From positions 62,001-126,000 of the forward strand of contig NZ_JBBBNV010000001.1 in NCBI RefSeq assembly GCF_037137075.1: 64,000 nucleotides of DNA, given 5' to 3'. This document shows positions 18,254 through 27,126 of this stretch, piece after piece; the first letter of the stretch is position 1; every line of letters starts with the position of its first letter. The notes under the pieces are model-generated. The model worked only from the letters and a program-made list of their open reading frames with translations, did not search any database and was not told the DNA's origin. A program made the position numbers and the translations under genes. This DNA comes from JBBBNV01 sp037137075. GTDB taxonomy: Bacteria; Bacillota; Bacilli; Paenibacillales; NBRC-103111.

Positions 18254-19159
18254 TCATACCATCGCGCTGTACTTATGGCGATATTCCGAAGGAGACAAGC
18301 CTGTCGTGATCCGGAAGGCTTTGGAGAAATAGTGAATCGAGGAAAAGCCGTGCTTGGACGCAATCTCGGTAATGGAAAGATTCGAAAAGACTAAGTCCTC
18401 CTCGATTCGGTGGTATTTGAGCCGATGAATATAATCGTTCGGCGAATAGCCGGTGTCCGCTTTGAACAAGGCGTGAAACCGGCTTTTCTTGAGTCCCAAA
18501 TCGCCGGCCCATTGATACAAATGTTGCTCGCACACCTCCGGCGGCTCTTGCTCCATGCGTTCAAGGATGCGGGAAATTCTAGGATCACGGGTGCTATTGG
18601 CCATAGCCAGAGCAATAAATTGGTGCAGGAAGGTTTGGAAAGCGCCGTTGTATTGAAGCTTGTCCCATATATTCCGATAGCCTAAAATTCTCGGCGGCGG
18701 TGTCAATTCATTGAAATATGAAACCCAGACCTGGATGCTGCGGCTGTGGGTGACCTCCTGTAGCTGAAACGGCGGATGTGGCGATAACAGCTCATTATCG
18801 CACTCCTCGATCTTGCAGAAATAGTCCCGCTGGTATTGGAAATCGGGGCGGCTTACATATTTCCAGTCGAAATAAACGCATCGGTGCACCATCGGATTTT
18901 GCGAATCGGTTGTCCAGCGATGCACAGCGCCTGCAGGAATATACACCAGGGAGCCCGGATCGACATCATAGCGTTTGTCATTCAATTCAAGCAGCCCTTT
19001 ACCTGATTCGATCAAACAAATGGCGCTGGCATAGCATTTACGCAAAGGGCATTGCTCATCCGAAGCAAATACATATTTTTGAGCAAACAAAAGCAGGGGG
19101 TTAAATTCCGAGTAGCATGTAACATAGTCCACTCGAAAGCTATACACAGGAACTCTCAC
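18254..19159 (-). CDS. AraC-family regulator next to the GH95-type gene
   Basis: 301 residues: an N-terminal cupin domain (ESGKGLLELNDKRYDVDPGSLVYIPAGAVHRW near residues 50-85) and a C-terminal AraC DNA-binding domain (GDLGLKKSRFHALFKADTGYSPNDYI, then IASKHGFSSIHYFSKAFRITTGLSPSEYR). GTG 19159 has AAGGAGG ten bases upstream. Divergent from the glycosidase gene, its probable target. Confidence 0.87.
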   Translation of the reverse strand: MRVPVYSFRVDYVTCYSEFNPLLLFAQKYVFASDEQCPLRKCYASAICLIESGKGLLELNDKRYDVDPGSLVYIPAGAVHRWTTDSQNPMVHRCVYFDWKYVSRPDFQYQRDYFCKIEECDNELLSPHPPFQLQEVTHSRSIQVWVSYFNELTPPPRILGYRNIWDKLQYNGAFQTFLHQFIALAMANSTRDPRISRILERMEQEPPEVCEQHLYQWAGDLGLKKSRFHALFKADTGYSPNDYIHRLKYHRIEEDLVFSNLSITEIASKHGFSSIHYFSKAFRITTGLSPSEYRHKYSAMV

Positions 19160-19319
19160 TGACGATGCGCCTCCTTGCGGCAGAGCTGGTGCGAAGTAAC
19201 CTTATTATATTGGAAAAAAGGACAAATGAACATCGATTTCGCCAAAGACACGAGGTGTGCCAGCCTTCTATACTATACATAAAGCCTCTTAAACCAGGAA
19301 TACATAGGAGATGATTGCA

Positions 19320-21716
19320 TTGGAAAAATCGGCTAACCGCAGCAACACGCTCAGTTTCAAATATCCGGCCTCATGGTGGAACAATATGTGGAGAGAAGCG
19401 CTGCCGTCCGGTAACGGGAGGATCGGTGCGTCGGTTTTTGGTGCGGTCAAGGAGGAGACTGTTCTCATCTCGCATGAGGACTTATGGCATTGGGGGCATA
19501 AGGCTGCTCTTCCCGACGTGAGTCATACGCTCCCTGAGACACGAAGGCTGATGGATGAGGAGAAATATCTGGAGGCGAGCTGGCATTTAACGAACACCTT
19601 GCAGCAAAGCGGTTATGACACCCGCTTGGCAGCGAGATTTCCTGTCGCCGCGCTGAAGCTGACCATGCATTGCGAGCATGCTTTCAAGGAATACCGGAGA
19701 TGCCTCAACATGGAGACTGGAGAAGTCACAGTACGTTGGAAAGACGGCGAGGCATCCTGCGCGAGAAGGCTGTTCGTCTCCCGAGCGGACGATGTCATTG
19801 TCTATGAGATCAAGTCGGATGGACATGAGCTGCAGGGGGGATTCCGCCTTGTATTTCATCAGACTGACAGCCCCGGCTTGGCCGAGGCGTGCAAGGCGCT
19901 GGAGGCCACCGTTCAGGCGAAAGCGGAGCAAGGCTATCTTTATTATGCCGGACGTAATGATGACGGTACGGACTTTGGGGCGGTAATGCGTATCCTCTCT
20001 GAAGACGGGGAGCTGGGAGCAGTTCAGCAAGAGACGATCAGCTTCCGGGGAGCCTCGCGGGTTCTGGCTCTCGTCAAAGTATTTGTAAAGGGCAACCGCG
20101 AGAAGGAATGGCCCCGGCTAAGGGACGAATTATGCGGCATCTCCGCCGATTATGACCGGCTTTTGGCGTCTCATACGGCAATCCATCAGCAATTGTTCCA
20201 TACCGCAAATCTGGAATTGGGCGGAGATCACGGGGAGCGGGCGAATGAAGAGCTGCTTCTGGAAGCTTATGACGGAGAAGCCTCGACCGAATTGGTCCGG
20301 AAAATGTGGGCGTTTGGCCGATATTTATTCATCTCCGGAACTTACGCTGAAGGCCAGCCATTCGGATTGTATGGACTGTGGGGCGGAGACTACGATTTGA
20401 TTTGGTGCCACAACATGGCCAACGAAAACGTACAAATGATGTACTGGCATGCCCCTATCGGCGGCTTGATCGAGCTGATGCCCGCTCTTTTCCGTTACTA
20501 CGACAGCATGATGGAGGACTTCAGGGATAATGCAAGAAAGCTTTATGGGTGCCGCGGCATTTACATTCCGGCCGGATCGACGCCGGGGATTGGAGCGCCG
20601 AATCAAATCGTGCCGGTTATTATGAACTGGACAGGTGCTGCAGCATGGCTGGCGAGACATTACTACGAATATTATCTCTATACCGGAGACAGAGCTTTAT
20701 TAGAGGAAAAGGCGCTGCCGTTCATGAAGGAAGCGGCTCTGTTTTATGAGGATTTCCTTGTGATCGGCAGTGACGGATACTATAAGTTCTATCCCTCGGT
20801 TTCGCCTGAAAATACCCCCGAGAACTTTATGCCGACGGATGGCAGGCCATTGGCTCACCCGATGCCCACAACCATCAATGCGACGATGGATTTTGCGCTT
20901 CTAAAAGAGCTGCTCACGCATTTAATCCAAGGAAGCCGCGAGGCGGGCGTTTATGCGGACGAAATCGGTAAATGGGAGGACATGCTGAATAGAATACCCG
21001 ATTACCAATTAAATGAAGATGGGGCGATTCGCGAATGGATGGACGACAGGTTTGACGACCGGTATAATCATCGTCACCTGTCCCATATTTACCCGATCTT
21101 CCCCGGTCAAGAATTCACCAAGGAAGAGCATCCGGAGTCTTTTGAAGCGTTCGAGACGGCTGTCAAGAAGCGGCTGATCGGCGCGCAGAGCGGCTGGTCG
21201 CTAGTTCATATGGCTGCTATCTATGCCCGGCTCGGCGATGGGAATAAGTCCCTGGCGTGTCTCGATATTTTGTCGCGCTCCTGCTTGCTGAACAATTTCC
21301 TGACGCTTCACAATGACTGGCGGAATATGGGCGTCTGCATGAATATGGAGGAGGCTCCTATTCAACTGGATGCGAATATGGGCTGGGTGAATGCCGTACA
21401 GGAAATGCTGCTGTATGTTTCCCCTAAAATGGTGAAGCTGCTGCCGGCGCTGCCTGACAGATGGACGAGCGGTAAAGTGGCGGACCTGCGATTCTGCACC
21501 GGCCAAGCTTCATTCTCGTGGAATCTGGGGGAGCAGAGGTTTGAGGCGGAGCTCGCCGCGGATCGGGATACGGCGATTGTCCTAAAGCTGCCGGGAGCGT
21601 TTGAAAACTATCAAATGTCGGGTCAGGATGTGCAGTTTTCGCCGTCCTCCTTGGGCTGGGGCTGCTACGAGGTGGTTATGAAAAAAGGCGGCCGTCTCCT
21701 GATATCAACCTTGTGA
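19320..21716 (+). CDS. Divergent GH95-family glycosidase (alpha-fucosidase/galactosidase type)
   Basis: 798 residues from TTG 19320. The N-terminal beta domain starts FKYPASWWNNMWREALPSGNGRIGASVFG, the GH95 opening. Catalytic positions of the family can be matched: the Asn pair in MANENVQMMYWHA (usually NxN..EMNYW), the Glu in SVSPENTPENF, and the Asp in QLDANMGWVNAVQEMLL (usually QIDGNFG). No signal peptide. The start is moved from ATG 19311, which directly abuts the AGGAG ribosome site, to TTG 19320 with nine-base spacing. The changes around the active site suggest a non-standard sugar specificity. Confidence 0.82.
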   Translation: MEKSANRSNTLSFKYPASWWNNMWREALPSGNGRIGASVFGAVKEETVLISHEDLWHWGHKAALPDVSHTLPETRRLMDEEKYLEASWHLTNTLQQSGYDTRLAARFPVAALKLTMHCEHAFKEYRRCLNMETGEVTVRWKDGEASCARRLFVSRADDVIVYEIKSDGHELQGGFRLVFHQTDSPGLAEACKALEATVQAKAEQGYLYYAGRNDDGTDFGAVMRILSEDGELGAVQQETISFRGASRVLALVKVFVKGNREKEWPRLRDELCGISADYDRLLASHTAIHQQLFHTANLELGGDHGERANEELLLEAYDGEASTELVRKMWAFGRYLFISGTYAEGQPFGLYGLWGGDYDLIWCHNMANENVQMMYWHAPIGGLIELMPALFRYYDSMMEDFRDNARKLYGCRGIYIPAGSTPGIGAPNQIVPVIMNWTGAAAWLARHYYEYYLYTGDRALLEEKALPFMKEAALFYEDFLVIGSDGYYKFYPSVSPENTPENFMPTDGRPLAHPMPTTINATMDFALLKELLTHLIQGSREAGVYADEIGKWEDMLNRIPDYQLNEDGAIREWMDDRFDDRYNHRHLSHIYPIFPGQEFTKEEHPESFEAFETAVKKRLIGAQSGWSLVHMAAIYARLGDGNKSLACLDILSRSCLLNNFLTLHNDWRNMGVCMNMEEAPIQLDANMGWVNAVQEMLLYVSPKMVKLLPALPDRWTSGKVADLRFCTGQASFSWNLGEQRFEAELAADRDTAIVLKLPGAFENYQMSGQDVQFSPSSLGWGCYEVVMKKGGRLLISTL

Positions 21717-21754
21717 TTCATGTAAATGACTTGCTTCGTATTGATTCTTGCATA

Positions 21755-21784
21755 TTGACAGGACCTACGTTTTTATACTATAAC
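21755..21784 (+). promoter_or_regulatory. Sigma-A promoter of the DMT leader RNA
   Basis: TTGACA (21755) and TATAAC (21779) with an 18-base spacer; transcription would start near 21791, about 20 bases before the structured leader. Confidence 0.6.
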
Positions 21785-21790
21785 GGTAAC

Positions 21791-21888
21791 AGAATACTAA
21801 AACTCTTTTGAGATGATGTGGACTTTTCTGGAGAGCAATCTCTATTTTCGCCACACAAAGGCCGTGCTGGTCATTTGTGTGGTTTTTT
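21791..21888 (+). promoter_or_regulatory. Structured attenuator leader (possible riboswitch) before a DMT transporter gene
   Basis: The leader ends in an intrinsic terminator: CCACACAAA (21851-21859) pairs with TTTGTGTGG (21874-21882), followed by TTTTTT. Upstream, TGTGG (21817-21821) can pair with CCACA of the terminator's left arm, giving an antiterminator, so the element is built like a transcription-attenuating riboswitch. The core TTTCTGGAGAG...CACACAAAGG partly resembles the second aptamer of glycine riboswitches (CTGGAGAG...CACCAAAGG), but the third stem is absent, so the ligand is open. Confidence 0.5.
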
Positions 21889-21912
21889 GCGTTCAAAAAA
21901 AGGAGGATTACA

Positions 21913-21981
21913 ATGAAATTATGGCAGTATGCTTTCATTGTTTTTTTGGGCGGCTGTTGTTATGGGGTCAACGGCTATTGA
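21913..21981 (+). pseudogene. Decapitated EamA/DMT-type transporter gene
   Basis: After a strong AAAGGAGG ribosome site, ATG 21913 begins MKLWQYAFIVFLGGCCYGVN, the classic first helix of an EamA-family drug/metabolite transporter, which is normally about 300 residues with ten helices. Here the frame stops after 22 codons. A different frame just downstream ends GRKGPVSQEDAI at 22022, possibly the original C-terminal tail, which would make this an internal deletion of roughly 800 bases. The intact promoter, leader and ribosome site show the gene was recently functional. Confidence 0.6.
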
Positions 21982-22139
21982 CAGGGAGAAAGGGGCCCGT
22001 TTCACAGGAGGACGCCATCTGATCATCGAAATTCATTATGGATTCGTACCGGAAAATTGACAAATACGTCATGATAGTAGATGATCAGATACATTCACAT
22101 ATCGCTGCATGGGCAGAAAATATGACGAGGTGGTACGCA

Positions 22140-23315
22140 TTGAACTACTCTTTTGATGATTTCGTTGACCGTCGCAACACCCGTTCTTACAAATGGGATC
22201 AAAACAAAAAACGGTTTGGTCAGGCGGATATCCTCCCTTTATGGGTTGCAGATATGGATTTTCCAAGTCCGCCTGCAGTCACGGAAGCTTTGAAGAAACG
22301 TGCCGAATTGGGACTTTATGGATATGCTATTCGTACAGACGAATATTTTAACGCCATTATTCAATGGTTTCGTAACCGGCACCACTGGGAAATTCAACGC
22401 GGCTGGATTACAGACTCGCCCAGTGTCGTAACCTCCTTAAGCCTGGCTGTAGAATTGTTCAGTGAGCCAGGCGCACCGGTTGTTATACAAACTCCCGTTT
22501 ATTACCCGTTTTATGATGTTATCGAGAACAATGGCCGGAAAGTGGCCCGAAATAGTCTTCTTTTACGCAGCGGCCGCTACGAGATGGATTACGAGCACCT
22601 GGAATCCTTATTTAAAGATGGAGCCAGGCTTATGCTTCTCTGCAGTCCGCATAACCCGGGAGGACGCGTATGGGAACGGGAAGAGCTACTACGGCTGGGT
22701 GAGCTTTGTCTGAAATATGAAGTCACTGTTATCTCAGATGAAATCCATTGCGATTTAACCTTCCCGGGTCATACGCATGTGCCGTTCGCTTCGCTGTCTT
22801 CTGAGCTCGCTACTATAACAGTGACCTGCTTGGCTGCGACCAAATCATTTAATCTGCCGGGCTTGCAAACATCCTTCATCGTCGCTTCTAATGCGAACTT
22901 AAGAAGAAGAATAGAGCACAGACTTATAACGCTCAGCTTAAACATGGCACAGCATTTCGCTCAGGATGCAGTAGAGGCTGCATATCGTGAAGGGGCGGAG
23001 TGGCTTGATGAGATGATGGAGTATGTCAAAGGCAATCTTGAATTTGCAATAGAGTACCTGGCGCTCTATTTGCCGGAAGTCAAGCCGCTGCGGCCGGAAG
23101 GTACGTATTTGTTATGGCTGGACTGCCGTCAGCTCGGCTTGGACAGTAAAGGGCTAAAGGAGTTGATGTACTCTCGGGCGAAAGTGGCTTTTAATGAAGG
23201 GTCAATGTTTGGAACCGAGGGCGAAGGGGGGCTGCGTGTTAACCTGGCATGTCCCAGAACGATGGTAGCGCAGGCCCTGAAACAATTTTGCGATGCGGCA
23301 AATGAGGGGAAATAG
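22140..23315 (+). CDS. patB: PatB/MalY-type PLP-dependent C-S lyase (cystathionine beta-lyase)
   Basis: 391 residues from TTG 22140 (GAGGTGG seven bases upstream); the open frame extends back to 22038 but that part is not family sequence. The opening MNYSFDDFVDRRNTRSYKWD and LPLWVADMDFPSPPAV are PatB/MalY hallmarks. Fold-type I PLP sites: SPHNPGGRVW, the Asp in ISDEIHCDL, and the Schiff-base Lys in CLAATKSFNLPGLQ. It cleaves cystathionine or cysteine conjugates, feeding methionine synthesis or sulfur recycling. It lies right behind the dead transporter gene and may have been its operon partner. Confidence 0.88.
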   Translation: MNYSFDDFVDRRNTRSYKWDQNKKRFGQADILPLWVADMDFPSPPAVTEALKKRAELGLYGYAIRTDEYFNAIIQWFRNRHHWEIQRGWITDSPSVVTSLSLAVELFSEPGAPVVIQTPVYYPFYDVIENNGRKVARNSLLLRSGRYEMDYEHLESLFKDGARLMLLCSPHNPGGRVWEREELLRLGELCLKYEVTVISDEIHCDLTFPGHTHVPFASLSSELATITVTCLAATKSFNLPGLQTSFIVASNANLRRRIEHRLITLSLNMAQHFAQDAVEAAYREGAEWLDEMMEYVKGNLEFAIEYLALYLPEVKPLRPEGTYLLWLDCRQLGLDSKGLKELMYSRAKVAFNEGSMFGTEGEGGLRVNLACPRTMVAQALKQFCDAANEGK

Positions 23316-23363
23316 ATGAAGGAGCTTCGCTGCTCCTGCTTGCGCTTACGCGCCATGCCTGCA

Positions 23364-23412
23364 AAAAAGAAGGCGCCAATTCCACTTTATCGTGGGTTTG
23401 GAGCCTTTTTTT
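23364..23412. terminator. Bidirectional terminator between patB and the ArsR-rhodanese gene
   Basis: An imperfect hairpin AAGGCGCCAA...TTGGAGCCTT flanked by A-rich sequence on the left and TTTTTTT on the right, so it can serve both convergent genes. Confidence 0.75.
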
Positions 23413-24107
23413 CACTTCTTCGCTGGCTCCAGTTCATGCTTTAATTGAAAATATCGCTGCCACTCATTCAAGCCCTCATCCATCCGATAAGCCACGAAGC
23501 CCGCGGATTGTAATTTTTGTGCAGCTAGCGCTGAATAGACACACAGCGGGCCTCTGCAGTAGACAATAATTTCTGCGCTTTGGGGGAATTCGCTTATACA
23601 ATCCTCCAGGTTTTCCATGGGGACGGATATCGCGCCGGCAATATGACCGGCTTCGTACTCTTCTTTTGGACGTAAATCCAGCAGAATAATGGCTTCGGTA
23701 TTTATTTTCTCCATGACCTTATCCATCGTAAGGGTTTGAACGTCATCCATGTGATTTAGGAAATCATCTTTAAGCTTCCCAATGTCGGGGAGCTGCTTCT
23801 GGCTAATGTGCCATAACGAAGAGAGAAAGTCTACAATAGCGGGATCAGCCAGCGAATAGATCACATAGGTCTTATACTTCGTGAAATTGACCAGCCTGGC
23901 ATCAAGCAGAATTTGAAGATGACGGGATACATTTGCAGTATTCATATCTGTGCATGCAGCCAGCTTCTCCACCGTTTTTGATCCCTGGGACAGCACATTC
24001 AGAATTTCCAGGCGCTTGTCGCTGGATAAGCATTTTCCGATTCGGGATAGTTGTTTATATAGCTCCTCCTTGAAGTTCTTCGCGGAGTTCATCAGATCCT
24101 CCATCAT
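23412..24107 (-). CDS. ArsR-family regulator fused to a rhodanese domain
   Basis: 231 residues. Residues 1-110 form a winged helix of the ArsR type (LSSDKRLEILNVLSQGSKTVEKLA, then TDMNTANVSRHLQILLDARLV). Residues 125-225 are a rhodanese domain (IILLDLRPKEEYEAGHIAGAISVPMENL) with the catalytic Cys in IVYCRGPLC. The combination suggests sensing of persulfide or sulfane sulfur. ATG 24107 is preferred because GAGGTGATC ends just before it; the frame is open to 24140. It follows ytxJ by 64 bases in the same direction and probably forms an operon with it. Confidence 0.87.
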   Translation of the reverse strand: MMEDLMNSAKNFKEELYKQLSRIGKCLSSDKRLEILNVLSQGSKTVEKLAACTDMNTANVSRHLQILLDARLVNFTKYKTYVIYSLADPAIVDFLSSLWHISQKQLPDIGKLKDDFLNHMDDVQTLTMDKVMEKINTEAIILLDLRPKEEYEAGHIAGAISVPMENLEDCISEFPQSAEIIVYCRGPLCVYSALAAQKLQSAGFVAYRMDEGLNEWQRYFQLKHELEPAKK

Positions 24108-24171
24108 GATCACCTCGATTCTTCTTTCCAATCTGGGCAAAGGCCGCTAGAGGATCATCGCCAATATCCAA

Positions 24172-24510
24172 TTAGTCCACTACGGCTGTAATATGCGCCT
24201 TCGTTACCGACCAGTGGGAGGCAGCCCAGTATTTCGCTTTATTTTTGATATAAATGATTTGAGGCGATTCGTGCTTCACATCCAAATCCTCGGCAATTTT
24301 ATTGGATACGGGACGAGATTCGATAACTTTAACAAGCGTATAATTTACCCCGTGATTCGGTTTATCCTTTAAATATTGTTCATACTCATGCAGCGCATTG
24401 GCGCTGACAGGGCAAGTCGTACTGTGCTTCAAAATCACCTGTCCACGATCTGCGGATTGAGCCAAAATGTCATTCCATTCTTCAAGTGTCGTAATTTCTT
24501 TCCATTCCAT
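24172..24510 (-). CDS. ytxJ: Bacillithiol-system redox-active protein YtxJ
   Basis: 112 residues with a thioredoxin-like fold and the YtxJ signature ILKHSTTCPVSANAL (single redox Cys) plus a later SPQIIYIKNKAKYWAASHW motif. YtxJ is a monothiol bacilliredoxin-type protein thought to remove bacillithiol from proteins. First gene of a two-gene unit with the ArsR-rhodanese regulator, linking thiol chemistry and persulfide sensing. Confidence 0.88.
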   Translation of the reverse strand: MEWKEITTLEEWNDILAQSADRGQVILKHSTTCPVSANALHEYEQYLKDKPNHGVNYTLVKVIESRPVSNKIAEDLDVKHESPQIIYIKNKAKYWAASHWSVTKAHITAVVD

Positions 24511-24558
24511 CTCGGTTTCCTTCTTTCGTTGAATTTATATGCACTTAATCAGCACAAA

Positions 24559-24574
24559 TCAATTGAATAATTGA
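24559..24574. promoter_or_regulatory. Inverted repeat, possible operator of ytxJ-arsR/rhodanese
   Basis: TCAATT-GAAT-AATTGA, a perfect six-base inverted repeat about 50 bases before ytxJ in the promoter region. ArsR proteins bind such AT-rich dyads; assignment to the downstream regulator is an inference. Confidence 0.4.
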
Positions 24575-24802
24575 ATTATAACATACTATGCTCACCAGTC
24601 AAGTCAACTACAGCCATCCGGCTGCGGCCCTCTCAGTTCTGAACAGGCTCATTTTATGACCCCTGTGGACTATTAGGGCATATTGGTCCACTTAGGGGCT
24701 ATTCATATCAACATGCCTCAAAAGCCGGTTCTTTTCTTCATAAAACCCTTTGATTATGCTAGTATTTAACCGAAACGACGATAATCGGAGGGGAAGATAA
24801 CG

Positions 24803-26392
24803 TTGTTAGTACAACAAGAAATAGATTTTATTGAACGGTTTATGTTCAAGGGCGAGCAGGAGCTGTCTAACGAAAGCAAGGCAGAATTGCAGCGCGAATT
24901 GTTGGATTCGCTTTCAAACGAGCAGCTTGAGGACTATGCGTATAAAATCAACCAATTCCAAAAAACGGTGCCGAACCGGACCGAAAACACGTATTGGTTC
25001 TCGCTGCAGGAAGTAAAAAAGCTCATGCAAAATGAGTTGAATAGAAGAAAAATCGCCAAGCTCGGATTAAGCTACTCAAACGGTGACCCGGCTCCGATGA
25101 GCGGAGCGGAGCTGGCTTCGATGCTGAAAAGCAACGTCAGATTTAAAAGCACGGACGGTATCAAATGCGCGGAGCTGAAGCTGCCGGAAGAAGATATGCA
25201 GTGGTGGCGCGATGCCAAGTTTGGCATGTTCATTCACTGGGGCGCATATTCCATTATCGGACGCGGCGAATGGGTCATGAACAAGGAGCAAATTCCTTAC
25301 GATGAATACCGGAAAACCGCGATGTCGCTGAATCCGCAGCATTTTGACGCGAACAACTGGGCTGAGCTGGCCAAATCGGCGGGCATGAATTACATGGTTA
25401 TGGTAACCCGGCACCATGATGGCTTTGCTCTATGGGATAGCGAGAGCAGCTACGATAGCTACACGACGATGCAGGCAGACGCACACCGCGATTTCGTAAA
25501 GGAATACGCAGAGGCGGCGCGCAGCAAAGGCTTAAAGGTCGGCGTCTATTATTCGCCAATGGATTGGAGATTCCCGGGCTACTTCGAGCCGGTGGAGAAA
25601 TACGACAACGCACTGCTGATGAAAAAACAGTGCTACGATCAAGTAGCCGAGCTGATGTCCCGCTACGGTCCGATCGATATTTTGTGGTACGACGGCTCCT
25701 GGCTCGCACACAAAGGCTCGGACGCAGGCGGTGCTTGGCTGTGGGAGCCGGTGAAGCTGAATCAAATGGCGCGTGACATTAACCCCAAGGTTGTCATTAA
25801 CGAGCGATCCGGCTGGGAAGGCGACTTTTTCTGTGATGAAGGACCGCACGATGTTAACGGCAACATCATTCCGTTTGCATGGGAGAAAAACTTCAGCGTA
25901 GCCGGCTCCTGGGCCTGGCAGCCGACGAATCAGGCGTTTGCTTTCGAGCGTGTCATGGATTTAATCCTGAACGTATTCATCCGAAACGGAAATGTGCTGC
26001 TCAATGTGGCCCCGGACAAGGATGGCGTCGTACCGGAAGACCAGGTCGAGCTGTTCCGCAAAATCGGCGAATGGATGCGCGCAAACGGCGAGAGCATTTA
26101 CGGCACTCGCGGAGGCCCGTTCCAGCCGGTGGATGGCGTGTACGGCGCGACTTACCGTAAAAACATCGTTTACGTTCATATCTTGAACGTTGACGAGTTC
26201 GGCAAGCAGACGCTTCCGGCGCTCCAGCAAAGCATCGTTTCCTGCACATTGCTGAACGGGGAGGAAGTACCGTTCTCGCAAAAGGATTCCGGCATCGCCA
26301 TTTCGGTTCCGGAATCGGGACGCAATCCGATAGATACCATCGTGAAGCTGGTGCTCGATTCGGACGTTGAGGGCATTTTGAGTCAGGAATAG
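24803..26392 (+). CDS. Alpha-L-fucosidase, GH29
   Basis: 529 residues. The GH29 barrel begins near residue 133 with WWRDAKFGMFIHWGAYSIIGRGEWVM; the catalytic nucleophile is the Asp in IDILWYDGSWLA, and substrate-binding His residues are in MVTRHHDGFALW. A helical region of about 110 residues precedes the barrel and is not part of the usual domain. No signal peptide, so cytoplasmic. TTG 24803 has GGAGGGG nine bases upstream. Single gene, ended by the hairpin at 26409. Confidence 0.9.
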   Translation: MLVQQEIDFIERFMFKGEQELSNESKAELQRELLDSLSNEQLEDYAYKINQFQKTVPNRTENTYWFSLQEVKKLMQNELNRRKIAKLGLSYSNGDPAPMSGAELASMLKSNVRFKSTDGIKCAELKLPEEDMQWWRDAKFGMFIHWGAYSIIGRGEWVMNKEQIPYDEYRKTAMSLNPQHFDANNWAELAKSAGMNYMVMVTRHHDGFALWDSESSYDSYTTMQADAHRDFVKEYAEAARSKGLKVGVYYSPMDWRFPGYFEPVEKYDNALLMKKQCYDQVAELMSRYGPIDILWYDGSWLAHKGSDAGGAWLWEPVKLNQMARDINPKVVINERSGWEGDFFCDEGPHDVNGNIIPFAWEKNFSVAGSWAWQPTNQAFAFERVMDLILNVFIRNGNVLLNVAPDKDGVVPEDQVELFRKIGEWMRANGESIYGTRGGPFQPVDGVYGATYRKNIVYVHILNVDEFGKQTLPALQQSIVSCTLLNGEEVPFSQKDSGIAISVPESGRNPIDTIVKLVLDSDVEGILSQE

Positions 26393-26408
26393 GCGCACGC
26401 GCTTGAAT

Positions 26409-26447
26409 TAGGAGCTGATGCATACAAGCATCAGCTCCTATTCTTAC
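26409..26447 (+). terminator. Terminator-like hairpin after the fucosidase gene
   Basis: Perfect 13-base stem TAGGAGCTGATGC/GCATCAGCTCCTA with a six-base loop; only a weak T-rich tail (TTCTT). Confidence 0.7.
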
Positions 26448-26740
26448 ATGTTCGAGCCCTGGCGGCACTGCTGCTGGTGCTTGACCAGCAAGCAGAATCT
26501 ATCCTGCATTCTGGCCAAAGTAATTCTGAACGAGTTCCACTCCGAAGGGGATTGGAGGGAGCAGTTGACGGAGCTTGCGGTAACGGACGGCGTGTACTCG
26601 GGCGGTATCTCTGCTCTCCGCAGCTCATGCTGCTGTGCTTGCCCGACCAACATCATCCGGTTCTGTGCATAGAGCAGGTGCTTCAGACGCAGACTAATGG
26701 GCAGAATGGCGCGACAATGCAATGAGTAATCGTTTGAAAT
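26448..26740. other. Gap without a recognised gene
   Basis: Several overlapping frames of 60-110 codons exist on both strands, none with a ribosome site or a recognisable family. The GC-rich, codon-like texture suggests a decayed gene, but I cannot name it. Confidence 0.3.
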
Positions 26741-26744
26741 ACAC

Positions 26745-26773
26745 TTGACACCAAGGTATAGTTCGTTTAACAT
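26745..26773 (+). promoter_or_regulatory. Sigma-A promoter of the T-box-leuA transcript
   Basis: TTGACA (26745) and TAACAT (26768) with a 17-base spacer, immediately before the T-box leader. Confidence 0.7.
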
Positions 26774-26789
26774 TAATCCTAATAGTGGA

Positions 26790-27075
26790 TATACGTTGAA
26801 AAGGAATAGTACGGTTTTCCAAACGACCAGAGAGCTGTTGGATGGTGTGAAACAGCCGTGGAGAAAATCGGAACTCGCCTTGGAGTTGCTCGCTGAACCA
26901 GTAAAGTAGGTGGAGCCGGAGCCTGACCGTTATCTTCAGGAGGATACGAGGGTTGTTATTTTTTGGCAATCACGTGTCTGTAGAGTGCATGCCGACTAGC
27001 ATGAATTCGGAGTGGTACCGCGTAAGATGTCCAAGTCTTTCGTCTCTGTTTTGTAGAGATGAAAGACTTTTTTTG
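26790..27075 (+). promoter_or_regulatory. T-box riboswitch, leucine-specific, controlling leuA
   Basis: All T-box landmarks are present in order: stem I with GAGAGCTGTTGGATGGTGTGA, a specifier loop holding CTC (26874-26876, Leu) before GCCTTGGAG, the AGTAGG...CCGTTATC linker region, the T-box core AGTGGTACCGCG (27011-27022) whose TGGT would pair with the tRNA 3' end, and an intrinsic terminator (AAGTCTTTC.../...GAAAGACTT, T7) at 27033-27075. Uncharged tRNA-Leu would stabilise the antiterminator and switch leuA on. Confidence 0.93.
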
Positions 27076-27126
27076 TTATCCTGTTTGCTCAAATCAGAAC
27101 AGAAATTGATAAAAGGATGATAACCC

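Noticed and set aside
21813..22022. 69-codon frame across the DMT leader and fragment
   Set aside because: It crosses the terminator hairpin and uses the wrong frame for the transporter; only its last residues may be a real remnant.
26444..26773. 109-codon minus-strand frame in the unexplained gap
   Set aside because: Overlaps the T-box promoter and the fucosidase terminator; no family recognised.
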